From positions 136,940-200,939 of the forward strand of contig BGKB01000044.1 in assembly GCA_003116975.1 (NCBI GenBank): a stretch of 64,000 nucleotides of DNA. Reading direction: 5' to 3'. The position numbers were made by a program, and so were the translations under genes. The notes beneath the pieces were generated by a model. It worked only from the letters and a program-made list of their open reading frames with translations. It was not told where the DNA came from and made no database searches. Positions 10,154 to 19,402 of the stretch are shown in pieces. The DNA comes from Aurantiochytrium sp. KH105 (lineage: Eukaryota; Sar; Bigyra; Thraustochytrida; Thraustochytriidae). The first letter of the stretch is position 1; every line of letters starts with the position of its first letter.

Positions 10154-10215
10154 AGCGCAGCGGCGAAAGACGGCGACTTGTGTGAATAACCGGTAAGAAA
10201 AACAAACCAAGAACC
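9769..10215. other. Intergenic region with CAG run
   Basis: Spacer between two plus-strand genes. It holds GTA/GTG-rich simple sequence near 9945-9985 and a (CAG)n run at about 10121-10152. It is probably the promoter and 5' UTR of the dehydrogenase gene. No coding exon seen. Confidence 0.6.
10121..10152. repeat. (CAG)n trinucleotide repeat, about 10 units
   Basis: Uninterrupted CAG units about 65 bp before the start codon of the dehydrogenase gene, so probably in its 5' UTR. Confidence 0.95.
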
Positions 10216-11199
10216 ATGAGCTTGCAAACGACCGCGACACCCGGCAAGGTCGCCGTGGGCGCCGTGGCTGCAGCTGGACTGCTGGCAGTCGGACGCTGCG
10301 CGCTGGCGCTCTTGGTGGACGCTGATCTCTCGACGTGGTCTGCGCGCTGCCGCAAGTCGTACTTTCAAGACAAAGTGGTCTGGATTACGGGCGCAAGCAG
10401 TGGCATCGGCGAGGAAATTGCGCGCCAACTCGACCAGCTCGACGTGGGCATCAAGCTCGTCCTTTCCTCCCGGCGTCGGGAACCTCTGGAAGCATTGGCC
10501 AAAACGCTCACCTGCGATGCTGCCATTGTGACGTGCGACTTGAATGATCTCGACAGCCTCGACAAGGTCGCCGAGGATGCCATCGCAGCCTTTGGCCGCA
10601 TCGACTTTCTCTTCAACAATGGAGGTGTCTCGACGCGCTGCTTCGCCGAAGACACGGACTTCTCCGTGGATGTAAAGGTCATGACAGTCGATCTCCTCTC
10701 GTACGTCAAACTTACCAAGCTGGTGCTCCCAGGCATGATCGAGCGCAAGTTTGGTCACATTGTTAACACCAGCTCGCTGGCCGGTAAGCTGGGCATGCCG
10801 CTTCGCACGGCCTACTCGGCAGCCAAGTTTGCCATTATTGGCCACTTTGATGCCCTTCGCCTCGAGGTTGCCCAGCACAACGTCCACGTGACCAATGTTT
10901 GCCCCGGCAGTGTGCAGACCGAGGTTGCGCGCAACGCACTCACCACGACGGCCGACAAGACTTTTGGAGCTGCTGACAAGAACATCGACAATGGCATGCG
11001 CGTCGAGCGCTGTGTAAATCTCTTCTTGGCAGCCGTGTCCAATAACATTCCCGAGGCATGGATGTTCGGCAGCACCAAAGAGAGGCTCTTTAGCTACCTG
11101 GCTGTCTACATGCCGGGTACCTTTCGCAAGCTCACGCTCATGCAGGCCCCCAAGCTTATGGCTCAAGCCCGCAAGCTGACCAGTGAGCATACCACGTAA
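10216..11199 (+). CDS. Short-chain dehydrogenase/reductase, DHRS7-like, membrane-anchored
   Basis: NAD(P)-dependent oxidoreductase of the classical SDR superfamily, 327 residues. A hydrophobic N-terminal segment (about residues 11-34) looks like an ER membrane anchor. The Rossmann motif TGASSGIG is at 58-65, NNGG at 134-137, the catalytic Ser in NTSS near 185-187, and the YSAAK catalytic Tyr/Lys at 200 and 204, followed by a VCPGSVQTE segment. Anchor plus these motifs best fit the DHRS7/DHRS7B group, whose substrates (retinoids, steroids or acyl-dihydroxyacetone phosphate in different members) cannot be read from sequence. A 7-bp hairpin overlaps the stop codon. Confidence 0.9.
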   Translation: MSLQTTATPGKVAVGAVAAAGLLAVGRCALALLVDADLSTWSARCRKSYFQDKVVWITGASSGIGEEIARQLDQLDVGIKLVLSSRRREPLEALAKTLTCDAAIVTCDLNDLDSLDKVAEDAIAAFGRIDFLFNNGGVSTRCFAEDTDFSVDVKVMTVDLLSYVKLTKLVLPGMIERKFGHIVNTSSLAGKLGMPLRTAYSAAKFAIIGHFDALRLEVAQHNVHVTNVCPGSVQTEVARNALTTTADKTFGAADKNIDNGMRVERCVNLFLAAVSNNIPEAWMFGSTKERLFSYLAVYMPGTFRKLTLMQAPKLMAQARKLTSEHTT

Positions 11200-11216
11200 A
11201 GGCTTTACTCCTTTAC
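11196..11216 (+). other. Hairpin overlapping the SDR stop codon
   Basis: Perfect 7-bp arms GTAAAGG and CCTTTAC separated by a 7-base loop; the TAA stop lies inside the left arm. Possible 3'-end signal. Confidence 0.5.
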
Positions 11217-11955
11217 ATCAAAGAGAAACATGCCATGTGAAGACTGCGTTGTAAAGGTTGCGAGAAACTTGCCCGTGCGTACTTTGGCATTGACGCGAGA
11301 TGACAGAGAGAGAGAGGGAAAGAGAGAAGTGAGAGAAGAGTTTTATCTGCCATTGCCTTGCTTTATACCAAAACGGGTACAACACTTCTTGCTCCAAGAG
11401 ATTACGGAGCAGCCCATGGTCCTCTTGTTCAAAACGATCGCGGGGCAGCCCATGGTCCTTTGCGAGCGGCTCCGCTCGCGCAGAATAAACTGCAAGAGTA
11501 CCTTGTCGTCATCCTGTATGCATATAACAAAATCACTCGATCGAGATTCTTCAATAATTTGACATTCTGCATGTATTTGCGTTCTTCGTAAGACCTTGAG
11601 CGAGCATATTAGCAATCAAGAAGACCTCAAAGATCGCAAAGCAAATGAGCCTGAAACAAGACTCAGAAACGCAGGTTCCCAAAGTCTAGCCTTCGACGCA
11701 TGCTGGCTTTTGACAACTCTGCAGATAGAGCTTGCAAACAAAATTGTGGCGGCTCGGCAAGGGACAACAAAGAGAGCCCTCTCTCTGGCTCGTTGGCAAA
11801 ATGTTCAAATATAAGTGGTGACCAAATGTGCAAGAACCTGCCGCCATGGCAGATCGATCGATACCCAAGAAAAATCAAATAGCGTACTCTTGGCGTGACT
11901 CGACTCGACTCGACTCGTCGTGTCTCTTCTCTTCTCGTCTCGTCTCGTTTTCGTC
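11200..11955. other. Convergent intergenic region
   Basis: Gap between the 3' ends of the SDR gene and the U1-C gene. It contains a 15-bp direct repeat (GCAGCCCATGGTCCT, near 11411 and 11446) and CGACT/TCTCG simple repeats near 11893-11945. No gene is seen. Confidence 0.6.
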
Positions 11956-12387
11956 TCACCTCCGATTCTGTTCCGAAACAGGCGCTTGCTGCTGCTGGTG
12001 CTGCTGGTGCTGCGGATACGCACTTGCTTGTTGAGGAGGATAGCCTCCCTGGTGCAAAGATCCTGGAGGCGGCATCCCCATTGGCGGCGGCATTCCCATT
12101 GGCGGTGGCATCCCCATAGGTGGGGGCATGCCCATAGGGGGTGGAACACCTCCTGGAGGCTGAGTCCCCATGTATGCCTGTTGCTGTTGCTGTTGCTGCT
12201 GTGCCATCTGCGCCATTTGCAGCTGCTGCTGCTGCTGCTGCTTCTCTTCCTGCTGTTGCTGGTACAAGTGCTCATAAAAGGCGCCAAAGTTCTGTCGGTG
12301 TTTCCACCCGAGTCTATGCTGCCTGCGCCCGTGCATCGAGTCGTGCGTCAGGTACATGTCGCAGTAGTCGCAGTAGAAGCGCGGCAT
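11956..12387 (-). CDS. SNRPC: U1 small nuclear ribonucleoprotein C (U1-C)
   Basis: Spliceosome component that stabilises pairing of U1 snRNA with the 5' splice site. The 143-residue protein begins [17 protein letters not shown], the hallmark U1-C zinc finger: Cys6, Cys9, His24 and His30 bind zinc. The remainder is low complexity: Gln-rich runs, then PPPMGM repeated about four times, then Pro/Gln/His, in line with the Pro/Met-rich tail of animal U1-C. The family length is about 160 residues, so the gene looks complete without introns. It is divergent from the ANGEL-type gene, with start codons 356 bp apart. Confidence 0.95.
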   Translation of the reverse strand: MPRFYCDYCDMYLTHDSMHGRRQHRLGWKHRQNFGAFYEHLYQQQQEEKQQQQQQLQMAQMAQQQQQQQQAYMGTQPPGGVPPPMGMPPPMGMPPPMGMPPPMGMPPPGSLHQGGYPPQQASAYPQHQQHQQQQAPVSEQNRR

Positions 12388-12743
12388 CGCGCCGGCCGAC
12401 CCGTCGCCGTTGCCCTCGTCGCCGCCGCCGCCCTCGCTCTCCGCGCGCGCGCGCAGGGCCCCAGATCACGGCCCAGCCCGCGCGCCGCGCGCCCGCGCTT
12501 CGTCTGGCCCTGGCCCGCCGCGCCGCGCCCGCCGCGCCCGCTCGCCCGCGGCCGATAGCGGTCTGGCCGCGGGCCTGTGGCTCCCAGCGTCTCCTCGCCG
12601 CCGCCGCCGCTGCTGCTCGAGCCGGCCATCGCCGCCGCAAACCCTCGGGGCAAACAAACCTGCAAACCCTCGGGGCAAACCCGCGGACTCGCCCGCGAGC
12701 AAACCCGCGGACTCGCTCGCGAGCGAGCGGGCAGACGCCGGAG
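12388..12743. promoter_or_regulatory. Divergent promoter region, U1-C / ANGEL-like
   Basis: A 356-bp GC-rich spacer between two head-to-head start codons. It has an internal repeat of AAACCCTCGGGGC-like and CCGCGGACTCGC-like units near 12640-12730. A bidirectional promoter is inferred from layout only. Confidence 0.5.
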
Positions 12744-14345
12744 ATGGCGGTCTGCAGGTCGTGGGCGTCGACGAGCGCGTGCCGCTTCGGGGCCAGGTGC
12801 CGCTTCGCGCACGGCGAGGAGCACCCGGCGGGCGGCGGCGGCGGCCGCGGCCGCGGGGCCGGGGCCCGGGGACCTCGCGGCGCTCCGGCGAGGCCGCGCG
12901 GGGCCGCGAGAGCGCGCGGGAGGGGCGGCAGCGCAAACAGCGCCGCTGCGTGGCGCTCGAAACCGAGCGTCGCCGAGAGGACCTGGACGAAAACACGGGG
13001 CGCCAAGGCGGAGCAGCAGCGACCGCAGCTGGCCAATGGAAACGAGGGTGACGCCACGCACGACTTTTGTCTGGTCAACTTCAACGTACTTGCGGACGAC
13101 CTCGTAGACTCCACGCATTATCCTGGGGTTCCGCAGGAGCTCCTCGAATGGTCGTACCGTGCGCCGCGACTACTTAGGCACATTACAGACGGAAAGATCA
13201 ACGCCGACATTATCTGTCTGCAAGAGGTGGACAACAAGCACTTTGACGAGACATTTGACCGCGTTCTCGCAGGCAAGGGCTATCAGGGCCTCTTTAAGAA
13301 ACGCACCAATGCCAAGACGGACGGCTGCGCCATTTGGTTCAAGACAAGCACCTTTCGCATGGTCGAGTCTCTCCCGATCGAGTACTTTGTGGGCGAAACA
13401 GACTTACTTGACCGAGACAATGTTGCCCTGGCACTCGTGCTCGAACACCTTCATGGACCGAAGCGACGAAAGCTCATCGTCTGTACCACACATATTCTCT
13501 TCAACCCGCGTCGGGGCGACGTCAAGCTTGCGCAGCTAAGCAAGCTGTGCGCTGAGCTCAAGACACTCCGCGAGCAACACGACGGCGCAGCCATTGCGCT
13601 TTGTGGGGATTTCAACTCGACACCCAAGTCCGCAGTCTACGAGTTTCTCACGACGTCTCGGCTGCATGACGTGCACGCGCACGAACCATCGCACATTAGC
13701 GGCCAAGGTCTCATCATGGCCACGTGTCGTCGCGGACATCGCGTCAAGGCCATCATGACAGGACCGCATGGTCGCGCGGGAACCTTTTGCGGCCGCTACA
13801 GAGGTCCCCCAAACTCGAGCCAACAGACTGCACGTGCACGCAACAACAAACCACGATCGAGCGCCAACGAAACGGAGGAGGACCAAGAGGACGAAGGAGT
13901 TCTTGACATGTCCGATGCGAATGGCTGGAGCGATCTGCAAGCGGGAAAGCAACCTGATGGCAATGTAGACGACATCATTGCCACATTCGTGCGTGAGAAC
14001 GGAGATGAAGAGATGCAGTCAGAGCAACAAGAGACCATGCAACAAGAATCCAAGCGTCGCAAACCCAGTGGAATCTGTGACATGCCAGAGACGCTCGTCA
14101 CGGGCTTGGAACCCTTGAAGAGCGCATACGCAATGCAAGCCACGTCGCAATCGACAGGAGAGCCGGCCTTTACCACTTTCCACGATAGCTTTCAGGGCAC
14201 TGTGGATTATATCTTCACTGGTGATGGGCTTGAAACGACGGAATTTCTCGCTCTCCCAGACATACGCGCCTACGGTATGGGCATTCCCAACTCCAAGTGG
14301 AGCTCGGATCATTTGAGTCTCGCTGCTCGTTTTCGCTTTTGCTAG
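12744..14345 (+). CDS. CCCH zinc-finger plus EEP-family (ANGEL/CCR4-like) phosphodiesterase
   Basis: A 533-residue predicted RNA-processing enzyme. A CCCH zinc finger at residues 4-23 (C-x8-C-x5-C-x3-H, starting CRSWASTSAC) is followed by a Gly/Arg/Ala-rich linker and an endonuclease-exonuclease-phosphatase domain: NFNVLADDL near 112, CLQEVD near 158, CGDFNSTP near 285 and SDHLSLAA near 522. The EEP fold uses the Glu in the second motif and the Asp/His pairs in the last two for metal-dependent phosphodiester cleavage. Relatives are CCR4, ANGEL, nocturnin and PDE12; ANGEL is the nearest by feel. About 190 residues of mostly disordered, acidic sequence are inserted between the DFN and VDYIF motifs. 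The upstream open frame (from 12141) is antisense to U1-C and rejected. Confidence 0.87.
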   Translation: MAVCRSWASTSACRFGARCRFAHGEEHPAGGGGGRGRGAGARGPRGAPARPRGAARARGRGGSANSAAAWRSKPSVAERTWTKTRGAKAEQQRPQLANGNEGDATHDFCLVNFNVLADDLVDSTHYPGVPQELLEWSYRAPRLLRHITDGKINADIICLQEVDNKHFDETFDRVLAGKGYQGLFKKRTNAKTDGCAIWFKTSTFRMVESLPIEYFVGETDLLDRDNVALALVLEHLHGPKRRKLIVCTTHILFNPRRGDVKLAQLSKLCAELKTLREQHDGAAIALCGDFNSTPKSAVYEFLTTSRLHDVHAHEPSHISGQGLIMATCRRGHRVKAIMTGPHGRAGTFCGRYRGPPNSSQQTARARNNKPRSSANETEEDQEDEGVLDMSDANGWSDLQAGKQPDGNVDDIIATFVRENGDEEMQSEQQETMQQESKRRKPSGICDMPETLVTGLEPLKSAYAMQATSQSTGEPAFTTFHDSFQGTVDYIFTGDGLETTEFLALPDIRAYGMGIPNSKWSSDHLSLAARFRFC

Positions 14346-14744
14346 ATAAAGTCCGCGAAACAGTTCGCGGATCGACAAATGGCTATGCTTGAAATTATTG
14401 CAACCCATGACGAGGAAGAACAAGAAGATTTACGAAATGGCAGACCGGCTTCCGCGGAAAGAGGACAAGAAAAGACAATTTACATGCGATATTTTTGCGG
14501 CGCGAGAAGCGCTTTCCGTCGCAAACCATGATCATTTTTACAACAGATAACATGCAATTGCACCTTTTCCTGAAGAATTCTTATCTTGAGACTGGACGCG
14601 TAACTAAATTTGCGCATGATCTTGCCAGCCCTCCCTTTTTTTTCAATTTTAAATCTTTACATACAAATCCCAGGCTCCAGCTCATCATTCCCTCCGAGAG
14701 AATAGAATACACTGGACACCATTTGGGTTTCTCTCTTCTCCATG
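14346..14744. other. Convergent intergenic region
   Basis: Gap between the 3' ends of the ANGEL-like gene and the LRRC61-like gene. Apart from the hairpin and AT-rich sequence (about 14520-14690) nothing is recognised. Confidence 0.6.
14352..14371 (+). other. Hairpin just after the ANGEL-like stop codon
   Basis: Perfect 8-bp arms TCCGCGAA and TTCGCGGA around a 4-base ACAG loop, starting 7 bases after the stop. Confidence 0.55.
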
Positions 14745-15491
14745 TCAAGAACCTCGCCGAAGCTGACGACGCGCAGGACCTGGACGCGCACCCGGGGCTT
14801 TCGGGAAGTGACGCTCGAGTCTCTTGTCGGCTTCCGCAAGAAGCATCTTCATGTCACTGAGGTTTGTGGCAAAGGCTTCCTGCAATGAGGCATCGAGCAA
14901 ATCGTGCTGAAAGGAACTCGGGACTTCCCACGTCCACCGTTTGGGCTCGGGGAGCTCTTGCGAGACTGGTGTGAGATCTGGTAAGGGCTCGGCAGCTTCG
15001 AAATGTCGCACATGTTCGAGATGAACGCGATTACCGTCAATCACCTCAATCTGTGGAAACATTTGAAGAATCATTGTTGGATATGCCTTTTCACTTGCAC
15101 AGAGCGGATTGGCGCTCGCTCCGGTCCGAGTTTTTAAATGGAGTACTCGAAGTCGAGGAAGATCGAGCAAATAGGGCCTGATATCTCGATCCCAGCTTTC
15201 GATCTGGTTCCCCTGAACGAAGAGCTCCTCCAAGGCATCGAGATGCTCAACACCTGCCAGTGACTGTAAACGGTTTCCTGATACATCGAGACGGCGCAAT
15301 TTACGCAAGGCACCAAGACCTTCAAGCGTTGTGATTTTGTTGCCGGCCAGACAAAGGTCTTCCAAGGCGCGGCACTCTTGAAGATGGCCAACGTGGCCAA
15401 GGCCCAGGTTTTCGAGGTTCAGTCGTTGGACATTTTCTGCACGCGCTACGCCCGCTCGCTTGATGATGAGAGTCATCGAAGGTTCCGTCAT
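14745..15491 (-). CDS. LRRC61: LRRC61-like leucine-rich repeat protein
   Basis: A 248-residue SDS22-type LRR protein. Four to five LRRs occupy about residues 20-115 (QRLNLENLGLGHV, CLAGNKITTLEGL, LDVSGNRLQSLAGV, LFVQGNQIES). An LRRcap-like segment follows with NPLCASEKAYPTMILQMFP and VIDGNRVHL, the same order as 'NPLCANPSYW...LPGLKVIDGERV' in human LRRC61 as I remember it. The C-terminal helix (ASLQEAFATNLSDMKMLLAEA) also matches the family's 'ILEEACRQFQDTLQE...AEQ' tail. SDS22-type LRR proteins are often ciliary or phosphatase-binding; no function is demonstrated for LRRC61. Confidence 0.82.
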   Translation of the reverse strand: MTEPSMTLIIKRAGVARAENVQRLNLENLGLGHVGHLQECRALEDLCLAGNKITTLEGLGALRKLRRLDVSGNRLQSLAGVEHLDALEELFVQGNQIESWDRDIRPYLLDLPRLRVLHLKTRTGASANPLCASEKAYPTMILQMFPQIEVIDGNRVHLEHVRHFEAAEPLPDLTPVSQELPEPKRWTWEVPSSFQHDLLDASLQEAFATNLSDMKMLLAEADKRLERHFPKAPGARPGPARRQLRRGS

Positions 15492-16232
15492 TTTTATCCT
15501 GAAGCTCGCTGAGGTTTTTGAAAGGTATTATATTGCCCTTCTTTGAGCTTTTCGCGTCGACTCTGACTCTGAGTGAGTGATGGCGTCGTCGTGCAAAGGC
15601 CACCCGTTTGGGATTGCTTGCAGAGATGGACAGGAGCGCGGAGTCGGCGGAACGACGAGCTCACGTGAGTAAGCGCCAGGGCAATTTCGCGCAGTCAGAG
15701 GCGAGGCGCCACGCGATCTCCAAACACGCGATCTCCTCGCGCGTTTCTAATCGAGTTTGGCCTCTTCACCACTACGTCAACTCGTGTCTTTCTCTCTACC
15801 AGTACCCAGAGGACCTAGGGCCTACGCTAGGCCTTACTACCTACGCTCTCAACGAATTTATGTGTGCGCACCTATTTTTTTATTTTATAAAAAAAGTTCT
15901 TGTCAGGCCTACCCCGATCGAAGATCATGGTGCATACAACCCGAGGGCCTGGAGCCTACCTTGAGCCCACTCACTATCTAGGCTCTCAGTCTCTTTTCAA
16001 GACAGTGTGACTCACTGTCAGAGAACGCAAATGAAATAGGCCTACTCACTCATGACGATGTCAGCCAAATCGCTTTGTCTTGACGGTTAATGAATGAGTC
16101 GTCATCACGAGTCGTCTTGGTCTCTGTATACTTTGTTAGCTCGAGCGATCAAATGAATCTCATTGAGAGTCCTCCGTGAACTCGCAAGATTTGTCCAAAA
16201 AAAAAAGGAAATTGATGTAAGTTGTGCTTTTC
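15492..16232. other. Intergenic region between two minus-strand genes
   Basis: Upstream region of the LRRC61-like gene and 3' flank of the SCCPDH-like gene. It contains a small inverted repeat GGCCTA-CGC-TAGGCC at 15819-15833 and AT-rich DNA from about 15845. No gene is seen. Confidence 0.55.
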
Positions 16233-17468
16233 TCAAAGTTTAGAAGACGACGATGACGCTGGGCTCGGAATGGACTCAAAGCGGATTCCAGCTGCTTGAA
16301 GACGCTCGATGAGCGCAGTGCCCATGGAGGACGCCGGCGTGAGAAACCCGGCAGTGCGCGGCAAGACCTCGCGTTGCTGGGCAAGGCAAATGGCAGCCTC
16401 CGAAAGCATCTTGGCAGTCTCCGTGTATCCGGGATCGCCACCGCTGACCTGGACCCAAACGTAGCGCGAGGGATCCGTGGCGTCCTCGGCCTTGATACGC
16501 GTGCGAAACCATGACTTGGCGCGGAGTTCCTTGGATGGGCCGTCGCCTTGTTTCGGAAGACGCCCGGCTTCGACCATGGCCTGCCGCTTGGAGGCGGGGG
16601 GCAACGGCTTGGCCATCTTTGCAGCCGCCTTTTCAGAGGGCGCGACGGCCACTTCGCGGTACTGAAAGTCGGGGCCATACTGGAGCGCTGTGCTCGATTT
16701 GCGGACGATGCGGGTATTGATCATGGCCATACCAAAGGGCGCAATCCACGTGCCAAGTTCGGGGTCCTGCTCGTAGTTCTTGTAATCCGCGTCATCAGGA
16801 CGCGGGCCGCCTTGAGGAGCGCCGCCAAGCAGAAAGGGGTTTTGGTTCATCTTGTGAAGCTCGGGGTCGTTCTCCATCGCGATACCCGACGCGAGCGTGC
16901 CGCCCGAGAGAGAGCCCATCATGTCAAAGTAGGCGGTGACCTTGCCGATGCGAACATTGGAGCCGAACTTTTCGCGCAGCTTGGTCACGGCGTAGAGGGT
17001 GCCAAGGTCGGAGGGCAGCGAGTCGAATCCGCAGCAGCTGCTGAGAATGACGCCGTTGGCTTCCGCGGCGGGTCCGAGCCTGTCCGACTGGATCTTGACC
17101 CAGGGCACCTCGCCGGTGATGTCGCAGTAGTCGCACCGCTCCGCGATGCACGCCTCCAGAATGGGCGTGCCCATCTGGCTGAAGGGACCCGCGAGACTCG
17201 CGATGACCCGCGTGCGCGCGGCCATGGCGTGCAACCCCTTGGTGTCATCGATCGAGCACACGATCACCTCCGGAAGACTCTCCGTGTCCTTTTCCGCCTC
17301 GAGGTCGGCCACGATCTTGCGCAGCTTGGCCTCATTCCTGCCCCCGACGGCCCACCGCACGCCGGCCCTCTTCGCCACCGTCGCCAGGTACGCCGCCGCG
17401 AGCTGGCCCGTGAACCCCGTCGCGCCCCACACCACCACGTCCAGCTCTCGCGCCGCCCGCTGCGCCAT
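16233..17468 (-). CDS. SCCPDH: Saccharopine dehydrogenase-like oxidoreductase with C-terminal SKL
   Basis: A 411-residue member of the SCCPDH family, which is distinct from true lysine-pathway saccharopine dehydrogenase; animal members occur on lipid droplets. The start at 17468 gives MAQRAARELDVVVWGATGFTG, placing the GxTGFTG Rossmann nucleotide-binding loop at the N-terminus as expected. VGGRNEAKL, ASLAGPFSQMGTPILEAC and CCGFDSLPSDLG are family hallmarks. The upstream frame extension (47 codons) is poly-Arg/Ala repeat and rejected. The protein ends in Ser-rich sequence and SKL, a canonical type 1 peroxisomal targeting signal, suggesting import into peroxisomes. It is divergent from the histone-fold gene. 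Confidence 0.92.
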   Translation of the reverse strand: MAQRAARELDVVVWGATGFTGQLAAAYLATVAKRAGVRWAVGGRNEAKLRKIVADLEAEKDTESLPEVIVCSIDDTKGLHAMAARTRVIASLAGPFSQMGTPILEACIAERCDYCDITGEVPWVKIQSDRLGPAAEANGVILSSCCGFDSLPSDLGTLYAVTKLREKFGSNVRIGKVTAYFDMMGSLSGGTLASGIAMENDPELHKMNQNPFLLGGAPQGGPRPDDADYKNYEQDPELGTWIAPFGMAMINTRIVRKSSTALQYGPDFQYREVAVAPSEKAAAKMAKPLPPASKRQAMVEAGRLPKQGDGPSKELRAKSWFRTRIKAEDATDPSRYVWVQVSGGDPGYTETAKMLSEAAICLAQQREVLPRTAGFLTPASSMGTALIERLQAAGIRFESIPSPASSSSSKL

Positions 17469-17997
17469 CCTGCTCGCCGCTGCCGCTGCCGCTGCCGCTG
17501 CCGCTGCCGCGCGCCGATTCCGCTCTGCCGCACGCCGCGGCGGCCCAGTCCGCCCGAGAGCGCTCCTCTCTGGGCCGTCTATGGAGCCCAGGATAGATAG
17601 CTGCAGCACGGGCCGCTCCCGCTGGGCACGTGCGGCATCCGCTGCTGCTGCTGCGTCTGATCCCCGTCAAGCCGCCCCCGGCCGCGCCAAGCTCGGGCTT
17701 GGCGGCGCCCGCGCAGAGGCCTCGCGCTGCAGGGCAGACAGACGCGGGGCCGCCGCGGAGCTCGGCGAGATGGGCGAGCTGCGGCGATACGCCGAGACGA
17801 GATGGGACGAGGTGGGGTGAGAGCAGTGGCGAGAGAAGAGGATGAGATGATCGACGATGATAAAGATGATCGAAGATGATAAGCTGAGCTGAGCGAGCTG
17901 AGCGAGGCGAGGCGCGGCAAAGGGCGAAGGCGCGGCGCGGAGTTCGCGCGCGGCGGGGCAGGCGCGCGGCAGAGGGCGGGCGCGGGCTTCTGGCGGG
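17469..17997. promoter_or_regulatory. Divergent promoter region, SCCPDH-like / histone-fold
   Basis: A 529-bp spacer between head-to-head start codons. It contains GATGAT and GAGCT-type simple repeats around 17835-17915 and GC-rich flanks. Bidirectional promoter by layout only. Confidence 0.5.
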
Positions 17998-18522
17998 ATG
18001 GAGGCGGGCCGCGCGACGGGCCCCAAGAGCAAGGTCCCGGCGGCCTCGGCGGCCTCGGCGGCCTCGGCGGCGACAACAGCCACGCCGGCCTCGGCGGCCA
18101 CGGCGGCGAGCGCCAAGGGGGGCGCGGTCAAGAAGGAGGCCGGCAAGGGGAACGCGCGGCAGGACAAGGCCAAGGAGAAGAACGGCGTGTCCGAGAGCGC
18201 CGGCGGGCAAAAGAGGTCGCGCCACGTGCTGCTGGACGGCGGCGAGGAGCTCATCCGCGCCGGCACGATCCGGCGGATCATGAAGGTGCCAAACGAGGTC
18301 AAGATGACAGGCTCCGAGGCCGTCCACCTTGTCTGCAAGTCCACAGAACTATTCATCGGAGACCTCCTGGACAGATCCATGGAAAAGGCCCTCAAGGATA
18401 ACCGCAAGGTCATCAGATATCAAGACCTGGCCGACTGCGTGCGCGAGAGCCCGCATTTGGACACTTTTGTTGAGCTTCTCCCGGACCTCGCCACTCTCTG
18501 CAACCCATCGAATGTAAACTGA
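17998..18522 (+). CDS. Histone-fold protein, CHRAC1/POLE4 (NF-YC/Dpb3) type
   Basis: A 174-residue nuclear protein. The N-terminal 85 residues are Ala/Thr- and then Lys-rich. Residues about 90-163 form a CBF/NF-Y-type histone fold: GTIRRIMKVPNEVKMTGSEA, then CKSTELFIGDLLDRS and VIRYQDLADCVRESPHLDTFVELLP. The 'VxMTGxEAxxLxxKxTELFI' helix 2 pattern resembles CHRAC1 and POLE4/Dpb3, which pair with a POLE3/CHRAC17 partner in chromatin remodelling or DNA polymerase epsilon. Choice between the two is not possible by eye. The gene ends 84 bp from the convergent NOPCHAP1-like gene. Confidence 0.82.
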   Translation: MEAGRATGPKSKVPAASAASAASAATTATPASAATAASAKGGAVKKEAGKGNARQDKAKEKNGVSESAGGQKRSRHVLLDGGEELIRAGTIRRIMKVPNEVKMTGSEAVHLVCKSTELFIGDLLDRSMEKALKDNRKVIRYQDLADCVRESPHLDTFVELLPDLATLCNPSNVN

Positions 18523-18606
18523 TGAGCTCTCTTCTTTTGTTCCTCTCGTTGTTTGATTTGGTTTTGGATACTACACAGAAGCTAGCTGAGACCTTGCTCA
18601 GAATAA

Positions 18607-19402
18607 TCACTTGGTCTCTGCGGCGTCGCCCTCTTGGACACCTGCTCTTCCCGCTTGCCCATTCTTTTGGACTTCCCCATCCTCGCCAAGAGGGACGAGG
18701 GTGATGTTCATCGTGACGCCGCGTTCTTGCTCCTCCTCTCCCTCGTCATGGTCGTCATCCTCCTCCATGTTTGATAAAGCCGAGTCTTGCGCTTTGACGT
18801 TTGCATCGCAGCCTTGAGCAGTAGTTGCGCCCTTTTCGCCATCAGCGTCTTTGCCATTATCGTCACTGCCACCTTGGCCACGACGATCAAGATCATCTTC
18901 TCCCTCGTCCGCATCGTCGACGCGCGAGATCTCCAATGCGGAAGCGGCGGCTGGGTTTCGTGCAAGCTCTTCATTGGCCTTGGCAATTTGCGGCAGGAAC
19001 TGATCGAGCTTGGCGAGAACTGTAAGCGAGACAACGGTTGGTGAGTGATTCAACGAAGGCTCATTTCTCATGCGTATGAGCAAAAAACTTACGAGCACTT
19101 GGGGGCATTGGCGCCGTGAAGGGCTTGGCCCCGCCTGGACGCAGGTCGAGACTATGGCCTTGAGGTCGTGCGGTGACGCCGACTTCGAGGAACTCTGCGC
19201 GCTTGGGACTTGCAGCTGCCCCTTTCCTTGTTTCCGACGCGGCAGCAACGCTGGCTGCCGCGCTCTCCTTCTCAGGTGCTACGGGAGGCTGGCCTTTCGA
19301 GGAGACGGCGCCAGGGTCGTCATGGCCACTGGTCGCGTCTGCCCCAGTTTCCTTGTTGTCGGCTACCTCCTCGATGAGGGGACGTTTTGCTGGCGAGGAC
19401 AT
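18607..19402 (-). CDS. NOPCHAP1: NOPCHAP1-like snoRNP assembly chaperone (two exons)
   Basis: Exon 1 is 19402-19093 and exon 2 is 19019-18607, with a 73-bp GTAAGT...TTACAG intron between; splicing keeps the frame and gives 240 residues. Without splicing, the exon-1 frame stops just inside the intron. The junction produces LLAKLDQFLPQIAKANEEL, closely matching 'LLDQVQTFLPQMARANEKL' in human NOPCHAP1 (C12orf45) from memory. That protein links the NOP58 box C/D snoRNP component to the R2TP AAA+ ATPases. A second short similarity is VTMNITLVPLGE near the C-terminus, and an acidic Asp/Glu-rich stretch lies between. The N-terminal 95 residues are low complexity. Confidence 0.78.

Noticed and set aside
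9310-11190. 626-codon open frame on the minus strand
   Set aside because: It runs antisense through the 8-TM and SDR genes and is read across a CAG repeat (poly-Cys/Ala). It has no recognisable domain.
12141-12743. 201-codon upstream extension of the ANGEL-like frame
   Set aside because: It is antisense to U1-C and of Arg/Ala-rich, repeat-like composition. The conserved CCCH finger starts at the ATG at 12744.
16548-17600. 350-codon plus-strand open frame
   Set aside because: Exactly antisense to the SCCPDH-like gene, which shows clear family motifs.
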